Source of the DNA: Mariannaea sp. PMI_226
Taxonomy: Eukaryota > Ascomycota > Sordariomycetes > Hypocreales > Nectriaceae
NCBI GenBank assembly: GCA_024336345.1
Contig: JANFOG010000015.1
Span: 434,001-498,000 of the forward strand
Direction of reading: 5' to 3'
DNA length: 64,000 nucleotides
Part shown: positions 46,797 to 59,269 of the stretch, piece after piece
Position numbering within the stretch: the first letter of the stretch is position 1
How the letters are laid out: each line of letters opens with the position of its first letter
Notes under the pieces: generated by a model
What the model was told of the DNA's origin: nothing
Databases searched by the model: none
What the model saw: only the letters and a program-made list of their open reading frames with translations
Translations under genes and position numbers: made by a program

Positions 46797-47381
46797 TCGT
46801 GGAGAAAATATGTTTTCATTCGGAACCTAGTCCCCCAACATCTTTGGAAGAGGGATTTCGATTCTGCCCAGGAGCGTATTATTCCATATCGTGATCACTT
46901 CGGCCTCGATAAAATTGAATGCTTTTTTCTGTTTGATCATCATGGTCATGATCACACTGTTCCAGAGGAAAAGGTACCGGTACTATGGTACAAGTGGACA
47001 GGAGAGTCTCTGTAAGTTGGATTCTTTTTCAGTTAATCCAATCTTCTCATCCCCCGGCTTCAGCTAAACAAAGCTTTCAGCATTCGAGTCTACGAGGAGC
47101 TCCCTTCCAAGATACAAAAAGAACTCAGAAAATGGCCATTCACATGGGAGGGAAGGAAGTTCCACAAATTACAAAAAGGACCAGATGGTGAATATGATCC
47201 TGAGGACCGTCGCGAAATTATCAAGTCACAACTTTACCTTGGCGTACCCATTTTCGAAAATGATATCGAGTTCTTGAGGGAGTATCCAGAACATGCGCTG
47301 TGGCTCAAGAATCACTTGGATCCTAAATTGTGGGCTAAAATAGGGCCGTTTTGTCATCTCCCTGGTGAAGCCGCAGAGTAG
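46797..47381 (+). CDS. orphan gene, 5' end unresolved
   Basis: Two exons read in one frame without an initiating ATG: 46797-47011 (with RKYVFIRNLVPQHLWKR and GLDKIECFFLFDHHGHDHT) and 47081-47381 (with RVYEELPSKIQKELRKWPFT and YLGVPIFENDIEFLREYPEH), spliced by GTAAGT and TTTCAG. The reading frame is well formed and acidic/aromatic, ending PFCHLPGEAAE at 47381. Upstream the frame hits TGA at 46794-46796, so a 5' exon must join after that; one possibility uses ATG 46699 and an acceptor near 46851. A broken N-terminus is the alternative. The HHGHDH motif resembles a metal site but no family was recognised. Confidence 0.45.
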
Positions 47382-47951
47382 CGAAAATGTTGCGATTCCC
47401 ATTGTTCAAACTAGAGTTGTATGCAAGTCAATAAATGAGCAACAACAATCTCTTGAGAACCACAAGACATGCAGTCAGGTTAATTTCCTCTCTAGATAGT
47501 ACTCTGTGGTAATGAGGGATACGAATACTCCCTGCCACCGTTGCCTCCCCTTATATTTCCTTGCTCCCTGCCCCTTTGCCGAGACGTCAAGTTCCCCCAC
47601 AAACTTGCCACTTTTGTCCGACCCTCCAGGGTCAAATAGGCCGCTCGAGATTCATTGGAACACGCCATGTACAATCACTAGGCTCGGAATCGGGAATGGT
47701 CATGTGAAGTCAAGCCATCTTACCCCGCCATGCTCCGTGATCTGGAAGCAATCTCGTATGATAGATCTAATTTCTTATGGACTTAGTCGGGTTAAAAACA
47801 AAAATGTTTTCTATTCGAACAGTTATGTGTGTTTGCTATATAATCAAGGCATCCGTCCATCTCCAATGTTCTTGGTATCAAGAGAATAAACTGAGCCAGC
47901 AATCCCCCCATGACCGACACCTCCTTCACTTAGCATTTTCACATCTCAGCT
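47382..47951. other. promoter region of the SDR gene
   Basis: No exon seen. The last 100 bp hold pyrimidine-rich sequence upstream of the SDR start. Confidence 0.35.
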
Positions 47952-48986
47952 ATGTACCGAGAAATATTGGGACAGCATGTACAGCATTTTCGAGATGCTG
48001 CACATATAAACTCACTCATTCACTTCCTTGGGTCATCTCATATAAAAACTCCATTTCGAGTGGCCGTCACTTTAGGCTGCATCTATTACCTGAACCGGCT
48101 GTTGAATCACTTTACCATCAACGCTTCTTTCGCTTTGCGCGACTGGGATTGGAAAAAGGAAATCGTATTGGTTACCGGTGGGAGTAACGGGCTTGGAGAA
48201 CTTGTTGTGAAAAAGCTGGCAGCCAAGGGCATCAAGGTTGTCGCGGTTGACCTCCGTCCACCCAGCTCCGATGACTTTCCAGCTAGTGCCCATTTCTACC
48301 AACTTGACGTCACCTCTCCCGAGCAAATTCACCGCATCGCCCAGTCCATTCGCAGAGACGTGGGAAACCCAACGGTGTTGATAAACAATGCTGGAGTTGC
48401 CTCGCTCAAGACGATTCTGGAAGAACAGGATGAAGAGATCCGTCGCACCTTTGACGTGAACGTGGTTGCGCACTTTTTTCTAATTAGAGAATTCCTGCCG
48501 TCCATGATAGAGCAGAATCACGGCCATATTATTACCATTGCAAGTCTGGCCAGCTTTGTGACAATCGCATCCAACGTCGACTACAGTTGTTCCAAGGCAG
48601 CTGCATTGTCACTACATGAGGGTCTCACGCAAGAGCTCAAATATAAATATAATACGAGCAAGGTTTCTACGAGGTAAAATTATAATTGATGCTCACGGCT
48701 TTTGTTTAAAAGAGAAACATGCACTAATAAGTTATTACAACATTCTAGTGTCGTCCATCCGATATGGCTTCGCACAAGCATGTTCGAGTCGGCTTTCAAA
48801 ACGAGACGTTTTGCAGACGCACTCATAAAGCCGAATGACGTTGCAGAGGCAATCGTAGCACATGTTCTTAAAGGCAAGAGTGGACAGCTTTTTTTCCCTT
48901 GGTATCACAGTATTGCTTCTGGGTTGCGATGGTTCCCCGCTTGGTTCCAGGAAAGGATAAGAGGTTCGAGGTCAGAACTGCTCTGA
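47952..48986 (+). CDS. membrane-associated short-chain dehydrogenase
   Basis: NAD(P)-dependent SDR, 319 residues from exons 47952-48673 and 48749-48986. A hydrophobic N-terminal stretch, FRVAVTLGCIYYLNRLL, suggests an ER or lipid-droplet anchor, as in the retinol dehydrogenase-like (RDH/DHRS) group. The cofactor motif is TGGSNGLG, the NNAG motif follows at residue 150, and the catalytic Tyr-Lys pair is YSCSKAAA with the Ser at ITIASLASF. The second exon restores VVHPIWLRTSMF, usual after the active site. Substrates in the family are fatty or isoprenoid aldehydes and ketones. Confidence 0.85.
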
Positions 48987-49294
48987 ACCCAGCTGTTAAA
49001 GGGTACGAACTGTGAGTTTGCAAGCAAGGGATTCTCTAATCAGAAAAGCCTCCATATACTTGGTTCCTTAATAGTATTATTATTAGGGCAAGCTTATGGG
49101 GCTGTTTCCAGTCTAATGGTTCATCTAGTTGAGCCTGCTCTTCCCGGGTCCAGGTCGGAGTTATGAGCCAAACACTTCGATGCACAATTAGGCCTCATTA
49201 CTTGCTTCACATTCATTTATTATCTACTTGTCACGATATGTATGCGGCCAGCTGCTTGAATATTACTTGAATTATTGACACTATAGGGAAAGTA

Positions 49295-51366
49295 TTAAGA
49301 GTAAGTGAGCCATCCGTGCCAAGCGTTTCTCATACGCTCCGCCCTGTCCACGGTAAGATAGGCTGAATTGGCCAATCTGACCTGCAGTTCCTTGAACTTG
49401 GCTGTAGGGGCATGCTTCTCGAACAACATGTCCAGCTCCAGGTATGACAGACCTTGCGTCTCTGGTAGCCTGAAGTAACTGTAAACAAGACAAAGGAGAG
49501 CTGTAGCTGCGTAAACGAAGCAAGATCTTCCCTCCAGATCCCATGCGGTAGGGTTGAGCATCTGGGGTGCAATTACATTATTGATGATTTGGAAACAGTT
49601 GTAAGCGATTCGGGCCAGGGCAATCGTCTTGACTCTGAGACGAGTAGAAGGGATCTCAGCGACGATAACGTAGCAGGTTGGTCCAATAGTGAGGTTATAC
49701 GCAAAGGTTGTTGCGATAAGAATGGCGCCCAGGCCCCAGTTAAGAGCGGCGTTGCCCTTCATAGTTATGGAGAGGATGCCGCCAATTGTTAGGAGGATGC
49801 AGGAGACGAAGAGGCCGGTAAGATAGAGCTTGCGGCGACCGATGTGGGAAAGAAGAAACCAAGATATAATACCTCCGACTAGAGCCATACCGTACATGCC
49901 TGTCGCGACACTAAAGGACTTTGAAGAATCAAAGCCGGCTTGTTCGAGGAAGTAAGGGGCGTATCCAGTAAGGGTCCATCCGCAGAGTGCCTGGCATGAC
50001 CAAACCATGCAGGAAATTTCGGTTCTTCGACGATTTGCACCCCTGAATAAGTCGGCGTAACTGGCTCCGCCGTAGTTGAGCTTTCGTTCGATTTGGTTCG
50101 TATGCTCCATCACGGCGATAGTGTCCTCGATATCCAGGTTAGACTGCTTGGTGAGTCGCTGAAGGGCATGTCGTGCCTCAACCTTTCTCTCACGTCGAAC
50201 AAGCCACCCTTTTTTACGCATATTTGTTAGCCCAGGAAGAAAAACAAGCACCAAAGTGAGTTGGGTGCACTACTTACAAGGACTTTCGGGGGCGAAACTG
50301 ATGCCCACTAGCAAGGGAATGGCCCAGGCCCATTGCAATGCAAAGGGAATACGGTAGGACCATTCAGTGTTGTTATGGATGAGGGCTCGGAGGACACCAG
50401 TGCCGAGAAGCTGGCCGATGACCCAGCACATGTTGACGTTACTCAACAGACAAGCACGCACGACTGAGGGCACAACCTCAGCGGCGTAGGTGGCAGCGAG
50501 TGTTTGAATAACACCCCATGAAACGCCTGTAGCAAGGATGAATTAGCGACATTGTATGACGGAATAGATATGATAGTAGAAGGAGTAGTCGTAGAGATAG
50601 TAGGATGAGGTTCAGAAAAGAGAAAAGAGGAAGCAGAATGGAAGATGGCGGTGGATGGCGATAGATGTGAGGGCGGAAATGGAGGTTTTGGATACGTACC
50701 GCAGATGGCTTGAGAAGCCACCAGGACGCTAATGTTCGTAGCAAAGAAGGCAGGAAAGATACCGGCACACATCCACACAAGAGAGAGCGTCATCATTCGT
50801 TTGTATCCAATGTTGTAGGTAATGTATCCGTGTGCGAGTAGGCCAATGACCTCGCAGCCGACAGCAGCATTCTGCAAACCCATTTGCCAAAGCGGCGATA
50901 TCTCGTCGACGGGACCGGTCGGCGACTGTGACACTTCTCCGTACCTCCGTCTAAAGGTTGGAAAGGCAATGAAGCCTGCGATGAGAGACTTGTCGTACCC
51001 TTCCATGACGACCGTCAAGAAGAGAAGAATGGACCAGGCAATGGCTTTGGGATACTGTCTGGCACAGCCAAGCAGCGTCATCTCCTTCTCTGCATTCAAG
51101 CCACGCCGAACTTTAGCGCCCGTCTCATCAGAACTGTTGGATACGCGGGGGAGCCATAGAACGTCTTGCATGCCGCCGGGCTTGTCGTCGGGCATGGAAA
51201 AGACCGGGGGAGGCGGCGGGACATTGTTGCGACTCTCGACCTGTGTCTCGATTTCTGTGACTCGGAGGATGCCAGCCTTCGAGCTCATAGGTAGTAGGAC
51301 AATTTCGTCCTTGCTCCCTCTCTCGGACGGGTCTCTAGAAGAGCCCATGATGGAGGAGCCCAGCAT
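49295..51366 (-). CDS. alpha-glucoside/sugar permease (MFS sugar porter)
   Basis: Plasma-membrane transporter of the maltose-permease branch of the sugar porter family, 609 residues from exons 51366-50700, 50526-50278 and 50208-49295. An extended cytosolic N-terminus (about 110 residues, Pro/Ser-rich) is typical of fungal maltose transporters. Family signatures include EGYDKSLIAGF after TM1, GYKRMMTLSL between TM2 and TM3, the restored SPWWLVRRER after TM6, LCGWTLTGYAPYFLEQAGF in TM7, GRRKLYLTG in the TM8-9 loop and PETQGLSYLELDMLF after TM12. An in-frame ATG at 51348 is an alternative start. The substrate is probably an alpha-glucoside, but this is inferred from branch membership. Confidence 0.85.
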
Positions 51367-54300
51367 GGTGAGGTGTGTTGAACAACAAAAAAGGAACGAC
51401 GACCGTTATTGGGGCTTCATAGGGATCGATGTGAAGATCGGCGAACTCGCAGCATCAAACTAACCAGGCGCATCCTTCCCGGCATGCATCCATATATACG
51501 ACGTTGACTTAACTTTTCCCCTCCCTCTTTTCTCATGCTCCCCTTCTTTTTCTTTTGCCCCAGCCCATGGTTTCCGGCTGGGTTGTTCTTTAGACTGGGG
51601 TAAATTAGCCATGCACCCCAGGTTTCTGCAGGTTCCTCAAGTCTCTGCAGGTTCTGCGGTTTTCAAGTCCGGTTTATCCCACTTATTCACGGCCGTTCCT
51701 CGGCGTGGCACATTTTCACCAGGTGGATCAAGCCGGGACCTGGAGCAAATACTGGCGGCGCGCCCTGCTGGGCTTTCTCCTCAGTTTGCCTTGACAAGCA
51801 ACTAATACAAAAAGAAGGGGGAAAAAATGCGACTATTTACCCGATCCGATTCGTATGTGCCTGCTTGAATGAAGAAATGCCCATGTTACAGAATAATTGT
51901 AAGACAATGTTCGTTGGGTTCTTTGAGACATTGTAACTACACCACGTGGATTTCCGAAAGCTTTGACGACGGGATGCACGCAGGGAATCAGTTGACATCT
52001 ACAGTGGAACATAAAAGTGCACATATTAATTTACGTGGACGGGAGTTCGTGCGTTTGTCATGTATTCAATTCAATGGTACGTCAAAAAAAAAAAGCATAA
52101 GAGGAGAAGAAAAATTGAGTAAGGATAGATGACATGAGATAAAACTTGTTGGTAGTCTAACCAACGCCAAAACAAGAAATTCGTCATTATTTGCTAAGTC
52201 AATCACATCTCTGTTACATTTTCGGTCATTGACTCCCAACACGGTGTTTGTGGCACCGGGTTACTCCCCAAAACAAGAGTTGGCCGTCTTCTCAGCTCCG
52301 TGATGCTATTGCAAACTATGTCGTACCAATTACTCGTCTGCATCACTACTGGTTTGAGCCCATCCGCACCTCCCATAGTATGGCCAATACGTTAGGTAAC
52401 TATTAACAAAGGGCATTTCACAGCACAGGCACTGGCGCGGTCCAGTGACAAGTGACACTGGTCGTCCGTTCTTCATCTTTATCCGTAACCGGAGAACGCG
52501 CTTCTCTCGGAGGTCTGATCCCCCAGACTTTTCCCCATGGAGAAAAGCCCAGTTTGCCGGGCCCCCCTATTTTCTGCACCGTTTTTGCCCTACGTCTGGA
52601 CACAAAAGCAATTATTGGAGAATAAAGCGTGGGAAACGGGTCCGCGGTCCGCAGTAAGCCTTCCGCTGTTGGCTGTGGCCTCTCGTCCTTAAAAAAAATC
52701 GAACATCCTGGTTAGGACCCAGGGCAACGGCCGTTAGGGGTGTGGCGTTGTCTCGAGTTTCGCCGAGAGAAGGCCTAGCGAACGAGTGAGATGTGTGTCT
52801 GCGTGTGACTACGAGTATGTGTACACCCCAATAATGCAGCGCGCAGAATGCAGCACAGAATGCATCTTATCCATTTCCGAACGATTCCCGACCCCCCCTT
52901 CTTCAAGTAAGCTACCATACTGTGCAGCAGTTGCATTATGCGCATGCGGGATAGTACCAAGGCCCTGCGGCTATCGTGTTAGTACCTGCATCTAAAAGCC
53001 CAGACAGCCAGCTTCCGCAGCTTCATCTCACGGGTTCCTGGCTATTGAAGAATCTCTTGGCCCAACTATCGGCCCTTTCCGAGCCCCTGCATTATGCGTT
53101 GCTTGTGCCACACCACGAACAGAAGGCCAAACTGGGAAATATTTTGACCCGAGCACCCGCGTCAGACGCAATTCCCATCGGAGAAAAAAAAATTGGTCAA
53201 GCCTGGCACAAACCTGTGACACAACTCTAGACGGGCTAAGAGAATGAACACAAGAAGGTGTACTTTGGTTACCTAGTACACTGAAATCCCCTCCTCCCCA
53301 GCTATGAGTGAGAGAGAAAGAACCGTCGCTGCCTAATTGGCGTCGTCTACTAGTTTCTTCGTCTAGCAAAAACTATCCCAATGTATTGGAGTATGAAACA
53401 GATAATTGATAGCTTCGACCAATGAAGAAGTGGAATCTGTTCACGAGAAGGGAAAAAAAAGGCACAAGGTCAAAATCAAAAGGAGAATCAGGTGCATTCT
53501 AGTTAATTACTCTGGACCTCTTTGGGACTTCTTGGTGCATCATCTGTCTCCTCTACACTTGGGGATACTCTGTTCCGGTCCGGTCCCCTCCCTCACTCAG
53601 CCCCTCTCGAAGAAAAAGGTGTTCCAGAACATCCAGGTGCCCCGCAAACCCATGGTGAAAGGTGGTTCATTGGTGGGCATGGCGGCCGACTTTTACACAT
53701 TTATTGAGCTTTTCCATCTGTTCTTTGCACTCGCTGCGGAGGGCAACATGTCACGGGCTCGGTATTGAAGTTGGGATGGAATCGATATTCACCAAAGGCG
53801 TTGGCTCCCCTGTCTGCCTAGCCCTTTACTCGGCGACTTGGCCGCGGCTGAACATTAGTTTGGTGATGAAGAGATCCGGTGACAAGGGGGGGGCGTCTAG
53901 AAATAAGATCCATGAATAAAAATGTTAGTCAACATACGACCCAACTCAGCTTCCTGCAACAAGATGTTCTGGGATGGCGAAGGTTCGGCTTCGGGGTACC
54001 ACAACCGAGGTAAAAATCGCATCCAGTCTTCTTCTTATGTATAGTCAGAAGCGAGAACGCAATTTTTTCCAACTGAAGGAGGACGAACTGAAAGTCGTTG
54101 AAGGTGGCATTGCATTGTGATGCCCAGCGCTCTAGGATGATCTGCATCGTGGTAAAAGGGCACTTTAGGATGACGAATGTCATCCGTGCATACTTAGCGA
54201 GGTCGCCTCACGTTTTTCCCATGATGAGAGAGCTGTCAGACAAGATCCTTGACGATGCACGTACCACTCACAGTTATTTGCCTCATGTCTTCATTCTACG

Positions 54301-56985
54301 AAGCACCACATCTCAGCGGCCTTGATAAGAGACTAAAGGACTGGACCTTTGGGAGTTTTGCCTGTATCCAAAGTACGAGTATGGGTCGATTGACTCAGAA
54401 AGGCCAGAAAAAAAATTAGTCTTATGGTTTTAGAGTATTAAGACTTATTAGTTTGGAATCTCTTTTTTGCTTCTTCTTAGGTTTATTTTTCCTTTTTTTT
54501 TTTTCTTCCATCTCGTGGAGGATCTGAGTCGATCGTGGGTTTAACCATATCCAGTAATTCTGCTTATACCACCATCTTTGTACCTTCTTTGAAGCAACCC
54601 GATGGTTCCGTGCCTTATTTCACCTTGACCAAAAATGGGAAAAAGGACAAGAAAAAAAGAGCGTTTATCTCATGGTGGAAATGTAGGCGAAAATTTACAG
54701 ATGTACAGTTCGTGGAGCTCCAGCGATCCGTCTAGAACCCATAAGGAGCGGGTTTCTGATCGCCCGCCGGCTCTTCAACTATTATTATCAAGCCACTAAT
54801 AACGTATCTTTTTTGTTAACATTGTGTCCAGTCCTGTGGGTGATAGATGAGAGGCCCAATATTGAACGAGAAAAAGAAAAACCCCTGTGTCGTGTGGGCT
54901 GAGGAGTTTGCCACCATGTCTCCGCAACACCTCTCCACCAAAACATCAAGAAATAGCTAGTGGCCCCTCCGCTAGGATCGAACCATCCGATCACTCCTCG
55001 AACCACGGATTATTCTTATGTCATCTCTCATTTCAGTTTCACATGGCGAGTAGGGACAATCTACGAATCACATTATGGGGCATCGTAAAGTTGAAAACTT
55101 CCGGCTATTCTCACCGGCTAAAAAGATCACGTATAACTCATCTGTTGGTCCGTATCTAGAAATATGACTTTTCGAAATCGACTCACCAAACGTATTATAG
55201 TGTATGTCATCTTATGCCCGATAAAATTGGAATGCACAGAAAGGAGATTATTTACCTCGGGTAAGACGCCGGCTAGCATGGCAAACAACGAATTACGTAG
55301 TAATCTGTAGTGAGACACCAACCTTCTCTCCGTGTTGCAGTGGCTTGAATCGGGTTTCCGCCCCAGCTAGCAAGGAGGGTATCCGTATTCCGCCCCAGGT
55401 TATTCTACTTGCAGAAGGACAGGAAAACAAGGTTTGTTACAGATATACTGTAACAATCTACTGCAGTTCGCGGAGTACAGCTCGCTCGGTACTTTACCGA
55501 TCGTTGTCATTCAAGCCGCACGGAACCACAATCGGCAATGTCAACTAGTGTCTTGGTACATAGGTTACTCGCGGAAGTTTGAGTAGGCTTGTCCCCAGCA
55601 CAGCACGCGTGTGTGTGCCTAGTCTGGGGCTGACTCGTTATGCTGTCTCACAAGGGATGGGAATCAGTCCCGTTGTCAATGCTCAAAGCGGTTCAACTGA
55701 TCTGCTAAACCCACCTATTCAGGGGCATAGTCATCTGGAGTGGATCTCTCTGGAGCGGGTGTCACGAATAATTACTAGGGTGTTGACTCGGGTATGTCAA
55801 ACTAGAGCTCCCTAACGAAGTGGATTCTGCGGAATCTTGTCGTGTAGCAAAGCCTCTTCGCCGCGGGTAGTGGAGCGGATTAACATATTTTCCGGGATGC
55901 TTGCCTACCCTACATTTCTCGAACTGAAAGGAGATAACGCTTTGTTCAAGAGTGCTTTCGATAAAAGTCATAGGACAATAGGAATTATTTGTTTAAATTA
56001 GAAAACTATGTTATAAGGTATAAAAAGATAGCTGTGTTTGTGTTATGCGTTATTAAACGTATTAATAGTCAGCTTAAGTTCTCCTTGATTTCAAGTGAGA
56101 TATTGATTCCACATACCTCCTCACCCTATGGGTCTAAATGTCATTAGGTCAAGCACAAGACGGGTATGATAAAAACTTCGTACCGTATTATATAATGTAA
56201 GACACGACCAAAAGACTGGAATATCACCATTCTAATCGTAGTAATATATATGCTTTCATTATAGATTTGTATTGTCTCTGTTGTCAAACTGGTTAAACCA
56301 AGACATTGACCTGGCAAGTCCCTCGGCTTACGTTATAAATCTTCATACTTTATCTGCCTGGCTTTGATTGGCTGGACGGCAGAATTCTCCGTTCAAGGTA
56401 GCCACAAACTATCAACAAACAGGGGCATTGCCGCCTTACCGAATACATCTGGCATTCACTATTCGGAATTGTTTACTATTTCAATTCATGTACCATGTTG
56501 TCAAAGAGTTTATTGTGAGTGCCTAATCGGAGTGGCCTGTGTGTTGCATTCCTTTTTTTTTCTTTCTTTTTTTCTTTAAGTTGTGGTGTTGCTCTCGCGA
56601 ATCTGTTATCGCGAATCTGATCATGACTTTGTTGTTGCGACTCCATTCAAGGTCGATCTGCGCGTTTCGCGACCGCGACAGTTTTTTTCTTTTTGGTTGT
56701 TCGTGCCTCTCAATCAACCTAAGATGTCTTCAAGTCAAGAATAAGCACATAACACTTGTAGTATACAATTCATATTACATCATCAAATGAACTATACTTG
56801 GTAATCTAATTTTGTCTCAATATATGGATTCAAAATGTATGCCTAATTTCGCCTAGAAAATAAGTCATTTAAGAGACGAAATAAGAACCAAGCAAAGAAT
56901 ATGGGATATAAATGTCAAAAACATTGTGGTTTTTACCACTAAGTGAATAGACCAAGATGATTGACCAATTCTCATTGTTTTATGA
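51367..56985. other. 5.6-kb gene desert
   Basis: No gene model closes across this span. Open frames are short, on both strands, and lack domain or codon signals. It includes several A/T runs, CCGCGG words at 52642-52647, 53842-53847 and 55861-55866, and pyrimidine-rich tracts. No transposase or reverse transcriptase motif was recognised. Confidence 0.4.
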
Positions 56986-57361
56986 TTAGTATTGAGGGAG
57001 CTGTCTAGGGTGCCTTCCTAGCGCGCAGAACCATTTCCAATAAACCACTTGCATGTAGGAAGCAACCAATATGCTTGCATATACTGAAATTCCGAAAAGA
57101 ATTGTGTATTCTACTGCTATGGTAGTCTCATGTGTCTTCTTGGTACTGTCCGTTATTAGTATCCCTAGGTCAGCGACCAGTTGATACTTTGACTCTCTTA
57201 TGAACAGCATGATTTCATCAGATGAGATCATCTGCATCTTACTCAAGCAGTCAACAAATTGATGGCGGGGCAGGATACAACGTCATTGAACAACATGTAC
57301 TTGAAATAACTAAATTGTACCCCTGTCCACCCGTTGAGATACCAGTGTCAAACTCAGACAT
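56986..57361 (-). CDS. small single-pass membrane protein
   Basis: Exons 57361-57321 and 57241-56986 give 98 residues. The start MSEFDTGISTGGQG joins to KMQMISSDEIMLFIRESKYQ, then LVADLGILITDSTKKTHETT and a hydrophobic segment, EYTILFGISVYASILVASYM, ending in a short basic tail. The intron has GTACAA and TTGAG ends, the latter slightly atypical. The architecture of a charged helical part followed by a C-terminal helix suggests a tail-anchored protein. Function unknown. Confidence 0.4.
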
Positions 57362-57809
57362 GATGCCTTCAGCTGCGACTTCACAAAGTCCACCAGGAGA
57401 CTTTGACGATAATGAGAGTTACCCGAACCAGAGAAAATTATTCAGCGTATGTAATACGGCTGATTAGAGTTAATACTAAAACATCTACACAGAATGCGGG
57501 TTTGTTGTGGTGAGCATTCATCTCGCCGACTGTTGTGCATGCTTGGAATGAATGCGCTTTACGCTGCAGAGACGATATTCATAGTGTCGTCTCATAATAC
57601 GGATTAGTGTATGATATCTGTAGGACGAGATGCTCGCATGGTGCATAGGAGAAACGGGTTGCAAAAGCTAGGAGGAGGCTAGGAGATCGATCGGAGTCTG
57701 AGGGGGTATCCAAGGGAAGTCATGCATATACCGGCTGTTGGCCCTGGCCTTTTTAATTTAAAGACAAGAGCAGTTTTGAAAGCGAACCTGATTGACAAGG
57801 ATTGTAAAA
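57362..57809. other. promoter region of frameshifted orphan
   Basis: No exon recognised. Confidence 0.3.
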
Positions 57810-58586
57810 ATGTCAAAGAAACGTGAGCTTCGTTTTCTGTTTCCCATTTTGCATCTGATTCACATCGTCATGCATTGCAGAACTCACCGAGGCATGCGAC
57901 GCGGGAAACCTGTTGGGTACGCCCGCGAGACCACCCGTAACGACGAACCCGGCTGCATCTCCAGCGAACACAACAGCAGCAGCGGCCGCAAACCAATCAC
58001 TGATCCCAAATGAACCATCCTCAGCGATTCGAGCAAAGGCGGCTACGGCTCAACCGTTGTCGGTTAGACTACTGACGGGAGAAGAAGTCAGCAGGAGATG
58101 CGATCTCCCCCCAACGAGATGACAAGCAACAACTTCCCCATAGAGCAAGTCGAAAAACTATCGCGAGTTCGTCTGAGACAAATCACTCGAGACATGATTG
58201 TCTATATAATTGAGGATTTGTGCCTGGATAGAAATGAGCACATTGGGCTTATCGAACACACAGTGGAACAACTGATGGGAAACAATCTATGGAAGGCGGA
58301 AAGCTTCTCCCGTTGGGGGGGCTATAAAGCAATCCGAGGTGAAGCCATTGTTTGCAGAGGCCTCTGGGAGGCAACCGGAAAAGTGTGCGTGTTACCGGCG
58401 CACAAATTGCTCGCCTTTTGGGCCGCAACCAACGTTCGACATCTAAATTCCAATGGAATGAACGAAAGAAGTCGAATCATCAAATCGCTCCAAATGTATA
58501 AACATCTGGAACCGGCAATTCTCATTTGGGAACGACACAAAGACAACTTCTTTATTGACATCAAATATGTCTTTCTGCTTCCCTAG
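57810..58586 (+). CDS. orphan gene with apparent frameshift
   Basis: Exon 1 (57810-57822, MSKK plus one base) splices by GTGAGC and TTGCAG to 57881, where a Thr/Pro/Ala-rich segment runs through PSSAIRAKAATAQPLSVRLL to VSRRCDLPP. At a six-C run (58107-58112) the frame would close with TGA at 58120-58122. Reading continues in another frame: NEMTSNNFPIEQVEKLSRVR, then RDMIVYIIEDLCLDRNEHIG, FSRWGGYKAIRGEAI and LWERHKDNFF-like sequence to 58586. The two parts have consistent coding character on both sides of the run. One extra C would make a single protein, so this is a sequencing indel, a slippage site or a recent mutation. As read, the 84-residue protein ends after PPTR. Family unknown. Confidence 0.4.
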
Positions 58587-59269
58587 TCCAGACAAAGAGT
58601 AAATAGCTTTTTGGCCCTAAATCCAACGTTTCTTGCTGAATCTTGAAATTTTGAGCCGACCTATGAATACATTTACAGCTTTCTTTCCTGACCCTCTAGA
58701 TTAAAGGATATGACTTTGAATGGAATGATGGCCCTGCATCAGAATTGAGCAGTACAGGGTAGGGTAGAAATGGCATGGTATTGGCCTGGAATCGAAACCT
58801 TTGAGGCAATTCTTCTTTAAACTTTCCCCCCTGCCTTATATCGGTCGATGAAGTGATTGTGTGACTTTTGATTACCGAGAAGTATGTACAGGTTTGTGTA
58901 ACTCCTCACTGGCGCTTGATGTCATCCCCTCAGATTAGGTACCTCGAGGATTGTAGGAAATGCCATCAAATGGCTAGGCATCTAACTCACTTGCTCTGAC
59001 ACTTCACAAGTGATGGATGGAGAAGTCAATATCACCCCTAATTAGGGACACAGACAAGAAAGTCAAGGTATCTGATGCCCCAACCAAAAAACGAAAAAAA
59101 CAGGTAGCGTGAAAATTCGGGTGGCCACGTCAGATTACAAATAGAACTATATAGCTACAAATGAATGATATCTGTGTGAAGGCCTAAGCGCCGCCCACAT
59201 CTATGGCATAATCTAAAAAAGGAAAGGCCACTTTTCCCCCTTCTCTCACTGCTGAGTTTCCTCTCTCCT
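58587..59269. other. intergenic
   Basis: Between convergent genes, no exon recognised. Confidence 0.4.

Noticed and set aside
52642..55866. CCGCGG words in the 52-56 kb desert as further NIT4-like sites
   Set aside because: They are single, unclustered and not adjacent to a gene; expected occasionally by chance.
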